Part shown: positions 16,371 to 25,740 of the stretch, piece after piece
Numbering within the stretch: position 1 is the first letter of the stretch
Layout of the letters: the number at the start of each line of letters is the position of its first letter
Source of the DNA: Acidobacteriota bacterium
Lineage (GTDB): Bacteria > Acidobacteriota > Terriglobia > Acidiferrales > UBA7541
DNA: 64,000 nucleotides
Assembly: GCA_027307115.1 (NCBI GenBank)
Contig: DAHUXN010000035.1
Location: forward strand, 62,001-126,000
Direction of reading: 5' to 3'
Position numbers and translations under genes: made by a program
Notes under the pieces: model-generated
What the model saw: the letters and a program-made list of their open reading frames with translations, nothing else
Told to the model about the DNA's origin: nothing
Database searches by the model: none

Positions 16371-18131
16371 TCAGAAACGAAAGCCGCGGGCAATGGCGTC
16401 AAGCCAACTCTCTACTCGTTGCTCTGCCGTCAGGTATCGCGGGCCGAAAAGCGGCGGACGGCTAAGCTCAGCGACCTTTGTGAATCCAACCGATCGAAAC
16501 GCTCTCAGTGAAGCTTCGTTGCGAAAATGAATCACCGCGTAGATATTTTGAAATCCTTCACGGAATAGCGAATGACAGGCCGCCGCGATGACAGTCTTGG
16601 CCAAGCCGCGCCCGCGAAACTCCGCGAGCGAATAAACGCTTCGAATTTCCGCGTCTCCCGGGCGCATGCGGAGGAAATGCGCGGGTTTCGCGTGATCGTA
16701 GGCCCAGGCAATGGCCGCCGGCCGGTTGCCGATGCACGCGAAAAAGCAAGTTTGTATGTTGTCGATTTCGTCGCGATAAAACTCGACGGGCAAGGCTGTC
16801 GCATGAGTGCGAAATTTCTTCAAAACACTCGTTGCCTCTGCACCGCACAGGAGCTTTACACCATCCCTGGCGGGAGCCTCACCCCGTACCTTTTCAATAG
16901 TGAGCGACCAAACCTGGAACGTTGAAGGTAGAAGGGTACCCGCAGCGTCTCTGGTTGCCCGCCAGAACCCTCCACGCTTAATTCTGATTCTTAGACTTCG
17001 CATGATCGCGAATCTCTTACTCTTTCCATCCGGCGTATTCCGCGAGGCATTCGGCGCGTTTGAAAGCCGTCGCATCGCAGAACGCACTTTTCGCGCGGCA
17101 TTAACCCACCCGGTGTGGCGCTCAACAAATCGCAGCGCCGAATAACGAACGGGTTTGCTGACCAAGTCCAAATAGCCAGCCGAGTAAATTAAATCTGCGC
17201 CAAGGCCTTCTTTGAAGTTATACAAGCCATAGCCGGGATTGCCTTCCGCAGGGGGATAGAACGTGCCTGCTCCGAGCATGTCGTAGCTAACACACCCTAA
17301 ATTTCGAGCCCATCGGATTGCGTCCCAGTGCAAGGCTTCATTCGCATGAACTTGGCGAGTCTGCCAGTCGAAACCCCCGTACAAGAAGTGGCAGGTGGAA
17401 CCAAAGCGCGCGCAGAGAATTCCCGCCACAGCGTGTTCCTCCATTAGCGCCAGAAAAAGCGAACCACGGCCGGCAGTTAGGAGCTGTTCGCGAATCTGCA
17501 GGAAATAGTCAAAATCGCGTACGGCGAATCCCTGTCGTTCGCTGCTTTTGAGAAGCAGGCCATAAAACACCCGAAGCTCATCAATTCCGTCGGTCGCGGT
17601 GATTTTAAGACCGCTTCTGGGAGCCCTCTTGATGTGCTCCTGGTGCTTTTTGCGCATTTTCTTGAGCAATTGTTCTTCCGTCCCGCTGATGTCGATGACC
17701 ATATTTGCGCGGGGCGGATTCCACAAAGACCACTGATCCTCGAGCGGTCGGAATCCGGCGGAGCAAAGCAGCGACTTTCGCGCCGCTTCGCGGTCGTCGA
17801 ATCGCGTCTGGATTCGCAGCAGAATTGCGCTTCGCTCGGCCGCGAACCTCCGCATCCATTCAGCCAAAGTATTAACGATCTCGGGATTCGAATCGTTTCC
17901 CGCAAGGCCGCATGCGGCGTAAAGCAGGGAAGAACGGGCGAGCGGCACTCGCCGCTCGAATATCTGCGCCGCCGCGCGGGGAGTGTCACCTTCCTGGACC
18001 ATCACTCGCCATGGATGCCAGCCCACGTGCGCGCGAGTCTGTCCCCACTCCCATGAGTGATATAATGTGCCGCCCAACGACAAAACGGCGTCGTTCCACT
18101 CGTTCTTGTTTTCAATCAAGCCAATCTTCAT
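16371..18131 (-). CDS. FemAB-like / GNAT fusion acyltransferase
   Basis: A 586-residue soluble protein with two acyltransferase modules. Residues of about 1-360 resemble the FemAB/BioF2-like family (LYHSWEWGQTRAHVGWHPWRVMV, then GTEEQLLKKMRKKHQEHIKRAPRSGLKI, FLYGGFDWQTRQVHANEALHWDAIRWARNLGC and YDMLGAGTFYP.....GLYNFKEGLG). The C-terminal part of about 200 residues is a GNAT domain with the acetyl-CoA loop LAEFRGRGLAKTVIAAACHSL and the ending NEASLRAFRSVGFTKVAEL. FemAB-type proteins occur in exosortase-linked polysaccharide loci, so modification of a sugar-linked amino group by two acyl transfers is an attractive but unproven role. It is the last gene of the long minus-strand cluster, about 100 bases after the preceding glycosyltransferase. 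Confidence 0.8.
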   Translation of the reverse strand: MKIGLIENKNEWNDAVLSLGGTLYHSWEWGQTRAHVGWHPWRVMVQEGDTPRAAAQIFERRVPLARSSLLYAACGLAGNDSNPEIVNTLAEWMRRFAAERSAILLRIQTRFDDREAARKSLLCSAGFRPLEDQWSLWNPPRANMVIDISGTEEQLLKKMRKKHQEHIKRAPRSGLKITATDGIDELRVFYGLLLKSSERQGFAVRDFDYFLQIREQLLTAGRGSLFLALMEEHAVAGILCARFGSTCHFLYGGFDWQTRQVHANEALHWDAIRWARNLGCVSYDMLGAGTFYPPAEGNPGYGLYNFKEGLGADLIYSAGYLDLVSKPVRYSALRFVERHTGWVNAARKVRSAMRRLSNAPNASRNTPDGKSKRFAIMRSLRIRIKRGGFWRATRDAAGTLLPSTFQVWSLTIEKVRGEAPARDGVKLLCGAEATSVLKKFRTHATALPVEFYRDEIDNIQTCFFACIGNRPAAIAWAYDHAKPAHFLRMRPGDAEIRSVYSLAEFRGRGLAKTVIAAACHSLFREGFQNIYAVIHFRNEASLRAFRSVGFTKVAELSRPPLFGPRYLTAEQRVESWLDAIARGFRF

Positions 18132-18230
18132 TGAAGCTTGCCTTCACTCTGCCTCGCCGAACGTTAGAACTGGCCCAAGGAATCGTGCTTAAGCTGGAAG
18201 CGCAACCTGGCCCAGAGCGAAAACTCACAT

Positions 18231-19424
18231 TCAATTGTGAGTCGCAAACTCTGGCGCTGAAAGAAATATGGAATCCAGTTCCCTGGCGCGCGCTTCCAGA
18301 TCGCAAAACGGCTCCGCTGCCGTCGGTGCGGCCGCGCCCAGGCGCAATGCGCGTTCGGGATCATGAACCAGTTCCAAAATCGCGGCGGCGAGTTTTCCAG
18401 CGTCCCGCGGAGGCACCAAAAGGCCATTCACGCGGTCCTGAATGACTTCCGGAATCCCGCCGACAACCGTCGCTACGGCGGGCTTGCGCAGTTGCATGGC
18501 TTCAATCAGCGCCAGCGGCAAGCCCTCCCACAAAGATGAAATGGCAAAAATGTCCAGCGCCGCGAGGAAATCGGCCGAATCGGAGCGAAACCCGATTAGA
18601 CGGAAATGTTCTGGCAAGCCCAAGGAGTTTATCAGCTCATCGAGTTGCTTTCTCTGCGAGCCGTCACCAGCGACTGCAAATCGGACATTCGGCGCTTCCT
18701 TGACGACGCATGCCGCCGCCTGGATCAGAAATTCAAAACCCTTCTGCGGATCGAGCCTGCCCAAAGAGCCGACAAGGACTTCGCCATCGTTTACCAGCGA
18801 ACGGCGCAACCCTTGGGCTGCCTGCTGATTGACCGAGACTCGCTCGACGGCGTCGTGGCACGTGATGACGCGCAGTGAGCCGTCCATTTTTCGAAGATTT
18901 TCCGCATGCACCTCAGCCACGGAAACCAAGCAATTTGCTTGCCGTGCAAAAAAACGCACACCTGGAGCATCCGGGACCGGGTTTCGAACATGCGCGACAA
19001 CCGGAACGCCGGCGAGCCTTGCGGCGAGGAGCGTTGGAACCTGATAGGTAAATGTGTTGTTGACGTGAACGATGTCATAGTTCCCACGACGAATGACTCG
19101 CGCCAAGCGAATCACCGTCGGCAGTTGCTTGATCAGGGACGCCCAGCTTCGCAATGCGCTTACACCGCGAAGGCGCGCCAGACGCCGGAGCGCGCCGCTC
19201 TTGCCACCCTGGGTTCTGGGAGCCGCGCTTATCCATGCCGGAATCGCCGGATATAATGTCGAAAGCTCGGCAACATGCGGAGAGAATTTTTCCGCGTTGG
19301 GGGTGGGATAATAAAAAAGCAAATCGTGCACCAACTCCTTCCGGTCGCTATGCGCCAGGTAAACTTCGAGTGCGCCAAGCGAACCACCGTAACTGCCGCC
19401 GACTTCTACGTGCAAAATCCTCAT
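18231..19424 (-). CDS. GT4 family glycosyltransferase
   Basis: A 397-residue GT-B glycosyltransferase of the group 1 type. The N-terminus MRILHVEVGGSYGGSLGALEVYL carries the acceptor-domain glycine-rich loop. The C-terminal domain has the donor-site signature VLVGSLGRLDPQKGFEFLIQA, then IFAISSLWEGLPLALIEAMQLRKPAVATVVGGIPEVIQDRVNGLLVPPRD, which holds the conserved ExxxxxxxE pattern. It should add a sugar to the lipid-linked repeat unit on the cytoplasmic face. It follows the flippase gene by about 30 bases in the polysaccharide cluster. Sugar specificity cannot be read from sequence alone. Confidence 0.88.
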   Translation of the reverse strand: MRILHVEVGGSYGGSLGALEVYLAHSDRKELVHDLLFYYPTPNAEKFSPHVAELSTLYPAIPAWISAAPRTQGGKSGALRRLARLRGVSALRSWASLIKQLPTVIRLARVIRRGNYDIVHVNNTFTYQVPTLLAARLAGVPVVAHVRNPVPDAPGVRFFARQANCLVSVAEVHAENLRKMDGSLRVITCHDAVERVSVNQQAAQGLRRSLVNDGEVLVGSLGRLDPQKGFEFLIQAAACVVKEAPNVRFAVAGDGSQRKQLDELINSLGLPEHFRLIGFRSDSADFLAALDIFAISSLWEGLPLALIEAMQLRKPAVATVVGGIPEVIQDRVNGLLVPPRDAGKLAAAILELVHDPERALRLGAAAPTAAEPFCDLEARARELDSIFLSAPEFATHN

Positions 19425-19455
19425 CCCGGGCCCAAATCCCGCTCCGCCCCGGCGC

Positions 19456-21000
19456 TCATGCTTTTCTCGAGCGCAGCGCCGGAAAGCTGCGTGAATCCGG
19501 CAGAATGAAGTGCGACAACGCGCGAATTTCCCTGATGGAGTAGCGCGCCAGCAACAGATAAACGAAAATCAGAATGAGGAAAATGCAGAATAAAATCGGG
19601 AGGGGCAGCCAGCCGGTGAAGCGCGTTGCCAGAATTGGCAGCCCCACCAGAACCAGAATCGAAGGCCAGTAGGTTCGCAAATAATGATAGCGGAAGGGCG
19701 CCTTGGCCACGACAAAGCACAAATTGACGCCGTGGTAAAAAACCTCGCAAATTCCCCAGGTAATTACAACTCCAAGAAGGCCGTACGCGCGCCACAGCGG
19801 AAAAAACAGAATCAGGAACAGCGCGATCCGCAGCGCCCGCGAAATCGCGTCACAATCGGGCCGGCCCACCGCGCTCAAGATGTTCCCGGTGACATAGCCC
19901 ACGCCTTGCACGACCGCGAATGGCGCGGCAATCCACAGCATTTGCTCCAGACCGAAGTATTTCGGGCCTAGAAGCAGGACAATGGGATGCGCGAAAAAAA
20001 CGAGGAGGCCAGCCATGATCAGCGACGCAGGGACAACAATGCGAACGCAGATTTCGGCAAGTTCTTCCGAGGACTTAAAATCTTGACGGGAAAGCGTGTT
20101 GGTGAGCGAAGGAAGCAGGCTATCCAGGAAGAACGTAACCACCTTGGAGATGGGGAGCAAAAGACCCATCAGCGCCACGTACTTGCCCAGCATAATCAAA
20201 CCGCCGAAATATAGAAGCAAAAGATAATCGAGCCGGCCGCTGAAAAAGCTCAGAATGCTGCCGCCTTGCAAGCTCAGCGTATAACGCCAAAAGCCGGCCG
20301 GAAGAAGAAAGTGAAAACGCGACCAACTGAATTCAGGATTCAGACGCAAGAAGCGGAGCATCGCACTGTACGCGACCACCAAGACGAGGCCCAGATACGC
20401 CCCCCAAATGACGACCGTATAGTGCTTCACCAACACCTGGCGCGCGGCTACAAACAGCAGGACATAAATCACGAACGAGCCAATGGTGACGATTCGGTCG
20501 AGGGCTTGCGCCCATTTCAGCTGGAGCATTCCCTTCAATGCGGCAAGCGATGCCGAATAGATGATGTAAATCGGAGAAAGATACAGAAGGACAATCCAGA
20601 ACGGCCCCGTATGCCCCTCTCCGAAAAGATAGCGCAAGCCTCCAGGCCATAACGTGGCGGCAACGAGCCAGGGTATGAGCGCGACACAATTCACCGCAAA
20701 ATAGGAGAGAAAGAAGGAAACCCGCCCGCCGGCATCCAACTCAGGAATGAATTTGATCAGGACTGCATTGCCGCCGATAAAAAAGAAAACGGAAACCGCC
20801 GCGATATATATCTGCAACAGGCCGAATGTTCCAATCACTTCGGGAGCAACGCGCGCGAGGATTATGCTGGTACCAAAGCTGAAGGGAACGGACAACGCGG
20901 AAAGCCAAAACGTCCAGCGCATTCCGGAAACGATGGAACGGCGCATCTCGGGAGAGGCGCTGGACAAGAGCTGAGGTTGCGCGATAGTCGGCTCCGCCAT
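19456..21000 (-). CDS. Polysaccharide flippase (Wzx/MATE-like, MVF superfamily)
   Basis: About 514 residues with 12-14 hydrophobic segments, typical of the Wzx/PST exporter family that flips undecaprenyl-linked repeat units across the inner membrane. I place the start at ATG 21000 (MAEPTIAQPQLLSSASPEMRRSIVSGMRWTFW). The first helix follows directly (LSALSVPFSFGTSIILARVAPEVIGTFGLLQIY), the conserved start of this family. The longer open frame back to 21387 adds 129 residues without membrane character that overlap the next gene. With the polymerase-like protein at 23345 and the Wzz-like protein at 34134 it indicates a Wzy-dependent pathway. Confidence 0.88.
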   Translation of the reverse strand: MAEPTIAQPQLLSSASPEMRRSIVSGMRWTFWLSALSVPFSFGTSIILARVAPEVIGTFGLLQIYIAAVSVFFFIGGNAVLIKFIPELDAGGRVSFFLSYFAVNCVALIPWLVAATLWPGGLRYLFGEGHTGPFWIVLLYLSPIYIIYSASLAALKGMLQLKWAQALDRIVTIGSFVIYVLLFVAARQVLVKHYTVVIWGAYLGLVLVVAYSAMLRFLRLNPEFSWSRFHFLLPAGFWRYTLSLQGGSILSFFSGRLDYLLLLYFGGLIMLGKYVALMGLLLPISKVVTFFLDSLLPSLTNTLSRQDFKSSEELAEICVRIVVPASLIMAGLLVFFAHPIVLLLGPKYFGLEQMLWIAAPFAVVQGVGYVTGNILSAVGRPDCDAISRALRIALFLILFFPLWRAYGLLGVVITWGICEVFYHGVNLCFVVAKAPFRYHYLRTYWPSILVLVGLPILATRFTGWLPLPILFCIFLILIFVYLLLARYSIREIRALSHFILPDSRSFPALRSRKA

Positions 21001-21125
21001 AAAAGTATTGTGCCCCGTGCGAATCGGCCGGTCTTCCTTCAATCCATCCTCGTGACCAGCAAACTGAACGTCCTTTACTTTTCGCTTTGCGCGGCTGTTA
21101 TCCGGAACCCGGAAACAAAGCGAAT

Positions 21126-22058
21126 CTAAACCAGCGGCCGCTCGCGGTGCTTTTTCAACCTGAGCAAAAGCCCAGGGCGCTCCGACGTGATCGTTTTCAA
21201 TCGCCGCCAGCCGGCGCCAGAGATTCGCGTCCGCTGCAATTTCGAAAGTCCCGTCAGCCCGTCCTTGACCCCGCGAAGAAACTTCCCGAAATGGCCGGCG
21301 CGCAAGCTGAACACGGCCATCATAAGCCAGTGATACCCGAGGTAGCTCCAGCGGCGCCAGCCCGAATAATCCTTGAACGCGATCCAAAGATAGTTTCGCG
21401 TGTAAAAATAAAAATTGCGCCCATCGGAACGCGTCTCATTGGACATAGCGTGCCGGACGCGGACTTCCGGGCAATAGACAATCTTCATGCGCGCGTCGAT
21501 CATGCGCAGCGCCAGATCCCATCCTTCGCAGCCAATCCAAAGGGGCTCGTAGTAGCCGCCGAGCTTCTGGAAGTCCGTCCGCCGAAATGCCGACGCTCCC
21601 TCTGGAATGAAGCAGGTCTCAAATTCAGAGTCCGAAAAATCCCAGTAACTTCGCGGATGACACCAGTCGCGCAAGTGAACTCTACCCGTATCGCCTTCCA
21701 GCACTTTGAAGACGATACAACTCGCCTCAGGCAAGCTCTGAAAAGCCGTGTGAATCTTCTGCAACTCGAAAGGGGAGTCGAAACAAACGTCATTGTCGAT
21801 GGTTGCAACGATTTCGCCGCGCGCCGCAGCAACACCGCGATTGCGCCCTGCGCAGCCGATGTTTTCCGGCAGGCCGACCAGGCGGACCTCCGGGAATTCC
21901 CGGGCCAGGAAATCCGCGAGATCGTCCGCTGAACCGTTATCGACGACGATCACTTCGCGGGGAGGGTACGACTGCTCGCGCACCGATTCCAGCGCGCGAA
22001 TCAAGTTTGAGCGCCGCCGGTAATTCAAAATCACAACGCTGATCAAGGCATCGTCCAT
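21126..22058 (-). CDS. GT2 family glycosyltransferase
   Basis: A 310-residue GT-A glycosyltransferase. It begins with ISVVILNYRRRSNLIRALESVREQSYPPREVIVVDNGSADD, the nucleotide-binding strand of family 2, followed by NIGCAGRNRGVAAARGEIVATIDNDV, with DND as the metal-binding DxD. The acceptor-side region includes ASAFRRTDFQKLGGYYEPLWIGCEGWDLALRMI, with the ED-like pattern of the rhamnosyltransferase-type subfamily. No membrane anchor is evident. It sits one base after the neighbouring nucleotidyltransferase-like gene, so they are co-transcribed. The linkage formed is unknown. Confidence 0.87.
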   Translation of the reverse strand: MDDALISVVILNYRRRSNLIRALESVREQSYPPREVIVVDNGSADDLADFLAREFPEVRLVGLPENIGCAGRNRGVAAARGEIVATIDNDVCFDSPFELQKIHTAFQSLPEASCIVFKVLEGDTGRVHLRDWCHPRSYWDFSDSEFETCFIPEGASAFRRTDFQKLGGYYEPLWIGCEGWDLALRMIDARMKIVYCPEVRVRHAMSNETRSDGRNFYFYTRNYLWIAFKDYSGWRRWSYLGYHWLMMAVFSLRAGHFGKFLRGVKDGLTGLSKLQRTRISGAGWRRLKTITSERPGLLLRLKKHRERPLV

Positions 22059-22059
22059 T

Positions 22060-23277
22060 TCACGCCCAATGCGTTCTCAGAAAAATATGCCAGCTATCGA
22101 GCACGTCGCCTCGCAGGCGCCACCACAAGCGAGTCTCCGCCTGATTCGCGGCAAACGCTACCGGCAGCAAAGACTGGCTTGTTCCAAGCGATTGTTCGTC
22201 GACCCGTCCTGAGAGGACCGTGGGCACCCGAAAATAAAGATCGGCGGCGACGCCATAAACCAAGTAACGCGGGCTGCCCTTCAGCAGCAGCCTGCTTAGG
22301 CGATTCACGAAATTTCTTTCCTTCCGCACCTTTGACATCGTCACTAATTTCGCCCAACCGCGGAGCTTTTCGGCGATGGACTGTTTTCGGAGCACCGCGA
22401 GTTGCAGTTCGTGCCGAGGCGATTGCGGACCCTGACCGTTGCGCGCGAATGCCGCGGCTTCCCAGCACCAAATTTTTTCGACCAGAGGCGTTAAATGAAT
22501 CAGGGCACGCCGCAGATCATCGCGGAATACTTCTGTGTCACCGGAATGCATGCGCACTCGCAAGGGAGGCTCGGCTCCATTCGGATCGAGCTTGAAGGCC
22601 GTGCAGGCAGCGACCTCGTTCGCCAAGCCCGGCAGAAATTCGACCGTCGGGCCCGCGGACAGGCCCGATGCCCAGCGAGTGAGAGCGGCGGAGCGGCCCG
22701 CGTAGGTATCTTCATATTTCCCTGCAAAAACGAGCAATGTGGTGCACAAATCGATGTGACATTTGACAAGCTGATAGTACAAACGAAGCAGTTCATCGCG
22801 ATCGCTGCCGGCGATTCGGTCCATCCAGTAAAGCTGCTCCACGATGCGATTGTTGAGCATGCGCCAGGCATCCCACTGCGGAATCGACTGCACCGGGAAT
22901 CTGGGAGCAGTTGCCAGGACAGAAGAATCACCCCAAACAGTACGGCCGCGGGACAGAAGTTCGTATCCAAAAATTTGCGGTGAAAGTTTATGAAAATATT
23001 CCGGATATGTGGCGCGGAATTCAAGATCGCAATACATCCCGCGAGAGAACAATTCCGTCCGCAGTTGCACCGCCTGTTCATCGAGGAATTTCTGCAACGC
23101 ACGACGGTCCGGGCCGGGCGAAAAAACGACCATGTATTCCATGTCGCCGAGCACTCGAAGACGCTCGCCAGCCATCAGTACGGAACCCTCGTTCCGCGCA
23201 AAGCTGCCCGTAAGCACAATGGCCTTCGGCCGGGTTGGCAGCCGGCTTACCAGCGATTCACAAACCTCTTGAATCAT
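22060..23277 (-). CDS. Nucleotidyltransferase-like protein of unknown role
   Basis: About 405 residues. The N-terminal segment PKAIVLTGSFARNEGSVLMAG...LGDMEYMVVF resembles a minimal nucleotidyltransferase core (GS...D.E, as in polymerase-beta-like folds). A mainly helical region follows (RMLNNRIVEQLYWMDRIAG, LLRLYYQLVKCHIDLCTTLLVFAGKYEDTY) similar in style to HEPN-type or substrate-binding helices attached to such domains. I do not recognise the family. ATG 23277 is my chosen start; an in-frame GTG lies seven codons upstream, and a still longer frame overlaps the polymerase gene. Being embedded in the polysaccharide cluster, it might activate or modify a sugar, but the sequence does not prove this. 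Confidence 0.6.
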   Translation of the reverse strand: MIQEVCESLVSRLPTRPKAIVLTGSFARNEGSVLMAGERLRVLGDMEYMVVFSPGPDRRALQKFLDEQAVQLRTELFSRGMYCDLEFRATYPEYFHKLSPQIFGYELLSRGRTVWGDSSVLATAPRFPVQSIPQWDAWRMLNNRIVEQLYWMDRIAGSDRDELLRLYYQLVKCHIDLCTTLLVFAGKYEDTYAGRSAALTRWASGLSAGPTVEFLPGLANEVAACTAFKLDPNGAEPPLRVRMHSGDTEVFRDDLRRALIHLTPLVEKIWCWEAAAFARNGQGPQSPRHELQLAVLRKQSIAEKLRGWAKLVTMSKVRKERNFVNRLSRLLLKGSPRYLVYGVAADLYFRVPTVLSGRVDEQSLGTSQSLLPVAFAANQAETRLWWRLRGDVLDSWHIFLRTHWA

Positions 23278-23344
23278 CGATTCGGTTCTTCTGTTTAACA
23301 CGGTTCCACGTATACCTTCGGGACTAGTTGGGAAGACATCGATA

Positions 23345-24568
23345 TCAGGCTGGAATAGCGACCGGCTCCTCTTGCGTTTTCTCCACTCTCGACCGGGCGC
23401 GCGACCGGGCGAGTTGTTCGAGCGGGATCGAAAGAAAAACAACAATCCAAAACAACTTCAGATACTCGGCAGAGAGAAAAAAATCGCCCACCGCACACCC
23501 CACGATTCCGCATTGCAGTCCCGCTGCCATGGGATATAGAAAGTGATCGCCTCCGCGTAACGTGATCTTTTTTGTCTTTCCAAGGCTTCGAAACGTCTCC
23601 CATAACAGCCACAGAAACAGAAGCAGAGCAGGTATTCCAAGTTCCGCGGCAAATTCCAGATAGGAATTGTGGGCAATCTGCTGAAAATTTGGGTCGCCGG
23701 AGTAACGCCCGAGCATGGGTTTGAACAGGCCGAGGCCAACCCCGGTAAGAGGTTTGGCTTTCACCATGTTCAGGCCTGCTTGCCAAGCCTTTTCCCGCGT
23801 TTGAGCCCCTATCTCGTCGGCAGCGGTCGGGTGAAGCAGGCGCTTCAGCGGGCTGCGGGGAACCAAAGCCATGGGTATCGCAAGCAGAACGAATAGCACC
23901 ACAAAGTTTCGCATTCGATTACGGGAATCCCACACAAGATAGCCAACCCCGGCGATTAGACCGACAAGGCCGCCTCGCGAAGAAGCCAGCGCCACCGCGG
24001 CGGATACCAGAATGAACATGCCAATGACCGAGAGGCGGAAGAATTGTTCGCGCAATCCGCGGAGCCAGAAGTAGGCCACGGGAAGAATCAGCAGTGCGGC
24101 CAATGTGTAGTAGTTCGGATCCCCGACCACCGCTCCCGGACGCAGATCCGCATACAACCCGCGGTATTTTTGAAATTCCCGGAGCATATACAAGGCGCCA
24201 AATGCCACCCCTGCCAGAGCTGCCATCAGGGACCACCAAATTTTTTTAGGTGTGTCAATCACCGTAACCGTGACAAAAAAAAGCACCAAAAACGAGAAGT
24301 AACTGAAAGCCGGATCGGACGCCCAGTCCCGCATCGGTCCCGCCAGCGCGTAGGAAATCAGCGCCCAAACACAAAGAACCAAAAATAGCCGAGCGCGCAC
24401 GGTACCGAGGTATCTGGGCGCTTGTTTCCGTGAGAACAAATAGAAGATCGCGTACAGCGCGCACAGTAATCCGATTCCCTTGACCAGAGTGAAGGATCCA
24501 AAGCCTCGGTCAAAAAAGGGGTGGTGATAGAACGGCGAAGTGAACATCAGCAGGTAAAACAGAATCAT
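23345..24568 (-). CDS. O-antigen ligase / Wzy-like polymerase family membrane protein
   Basis: A 407-residue polytopic membrane protein with about ten helices. It has the Wzy_C/WaaL family region around VIGMFILVSAAVALASSRGGLVGLIAGVGYLVW and a periplasmic loop ending PLTGVGLGLFKPMLGRYSGDPNFQQIAHNSYLEFAAELGIPALLLFLWLL. The G-G-L-F and AHNSYLE elements are the usual signature. In this cluster it is most likely the polymerase that joins flipped repeat units. The start ATG overlaps the stop of the preceding glycosyltransferase by four bases (ATGA). A ligase function cannot be separated from polymerase by sequence. Confidence 0.85.
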   Translation of the reverse strand: MILFYLLMFTSPFYHHPFFDRGFGSFTLVKGIGLLCALYAIFYLFSRKQAPRYLGTVRARLFLVLCVWALISYALAGPMRDWASDPAFSYFSFLVLFFVTVTVIDTPKKIWWSLMAALAGVAFGALYMLREFQKYRGLYADLRPGAVVGDPNYYTLAALLILPVAYFWLRGLREQFFRLSVIGMFILVSAAVALASSRGGLVGLIAGVGYLVWDSRNRMRNFVVLFVLLAIPMALVPRSPLKRLLHPTAADEIGAQTREKAWQAGLNMVKAKPLTGVGLGLFKPMLGRYSGDPNFQQIAHNSYLEFAAELGIPALLLFLWLLWETFRSLGKTKKITLRGGDHFLYPMAAGLQCGIVGCAVGDFFLSAEYLKLFWIVVFLSIPLEQLARSRARSRVEKTQEEPVAIPA

Positions 24569-25740
24569 AGGACCGCCGTGGCGCCTTCCGTTTTTTGCGT
24601 CTGCTTGTCCTCGAGTAAGCTCTGATAAAGCGCGGCCGTATCCCGAATTTGCTGCTCCAGCGAGAACACTTCGCGGGCCCGTCGTCGTGCTGCCTCACCC
24701 AGCAGCCGGCGCTGTTCGGAGTCTCCCAGCAGTCGAATCAAAGCCTCCGCCAGCGGTTTTGCCTGGGCGGGAGGCACAAGCAATCCGGTCTCTCCATCCA
24801 CGATGACTTCACAGGTCCCGTCAACCGCAGTCGCCACCACCGGCTTGGCCATCGCCGCCGCTTCGATCGGCACCAGAGGCATTCCCTCGTACAAAGAAGG
24901 AAGAGCGACAATGTCCGTCAGGTCCATCCAGTTCATCCAATCCCGGCGGTAACCCAGGAAGTGCACGGACGAATCCACTCCCAAAGAATGCACCATCCCT
25001 TCCAGTTCGTTGCGCAATGAGCCCTCTCCCACGAATAGCACACGCACGGTCGGGATCCGCGCAAGAACTTCCGGAAGCGCTTCGAGAAGGTACCGATGGC
25101 CTTTCTGCTCTTCCAGCCGGCCAAAGACACCCACAACAGGATCGTCCGGCCCAATCCCGAGTTCGCAACGAAGGCTCTGCCTTCGCGTCGAGTCTGGCGT
25201 AAATCCGTTTAAGTGCCGGCCATTTCGAACCACAAAGACCTTCTCCGGATCAAGGTGCTTTTCCTTTAGCAGAAATTCCCGCGTCGATTCCGAAACGGCT
25301 ATCGTCGCGTCCGACCATCCTGTAATTCTCCGATCAAGCCAGTACCGCCGGCTAAGCCACGCTTGCCGCCATGCCTCGCGTCCGTGGCATGTGTGAATGA
25401 CAACCGGGACCCCTGCGAGCCGCGCCAGAGGCACGGCAATTGCTGCCGCCCGTATCATGTGTGCGTGCACAACATCGATTTTCTCGCTTCGCAAATAAGT
25501 AACGAAGCGCCGCACGGAATCCAATTGCCACGGAGCGTTCAATTGCAACGCGAGAGCCGAAGCGTCTCCAACTTTCCAATCATCACCAAACGCTTCCAGC
25601 AAAGGCTGGGGACACACCAGATAATTTCGGAACTGCTCGCGGTCGAGTCCACGGACAAGCTCCAAAGCGACTTCCTCGGCGCCGGAACGCACTCCGGAAA
25701 CAAGAAACTGCAGCGCGCGAATCCGGTTATCTTTCGGCAT
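24565..25740 (-). CDS. GT4 family glycosyltransferase
   Basis: About 391 residues with a GT-B fold. The N-terminal region RALQFLVSGVRSGAEEVALELVRGL is the acceptor domain, with DVVHAHMIRAAAIAVPLARLAGVPVVIHTCHG. The donor domain has VVGVFGRLEEQKGHRYLLEALP and then IVALPSLYEGMPLVPIEAAAMAKPVVATAVDGTCEVIVDGETGLLVPPAQ, holding the conserved EGMPLVPIEA pattern. I use ATG 25740; other in-frame starts are 6 and 27 bases upstream. The start overlaps the end of the phosphodiesterase-like gene by 14 bases and the stop overlaps the polymerase start by four bases. Confidence 0.88.
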   Translation of the reverse strand: MPKDNRIRALQFLVSGVRSGAEEVALELVRGLDREQFRNYLVCPQPLLEAFGDDWKVGDASALALQLNAPWQLDSVRRFVTYLRSEKIDVVHAHMIRAAAIAVPLARLAGVPVVIHTCHGREAWRQAWLSRRYWLDRRITGWSDATIAVSESTREFLLKEKHLDPEKVFVVRNGRHLNGFTPDSTRRQSLRCELGIGPDDPVVGVFGRLEEQKGHRYLLEALPEVLARIPTVRVLFVGEGSLRNELEGMVHSLGVDSSVHFLGYRRDWMNWMDLTDIVALPSLYEGMPLVPIEAAAMAKPVVATAVDGTCEVIVDGETGLLVPPAQAKPLAEALIRLLGDSEQRRLLGEAARRRAREVFSLEQQIRDTAALYQSLLEDKQTQKTEGATAVL

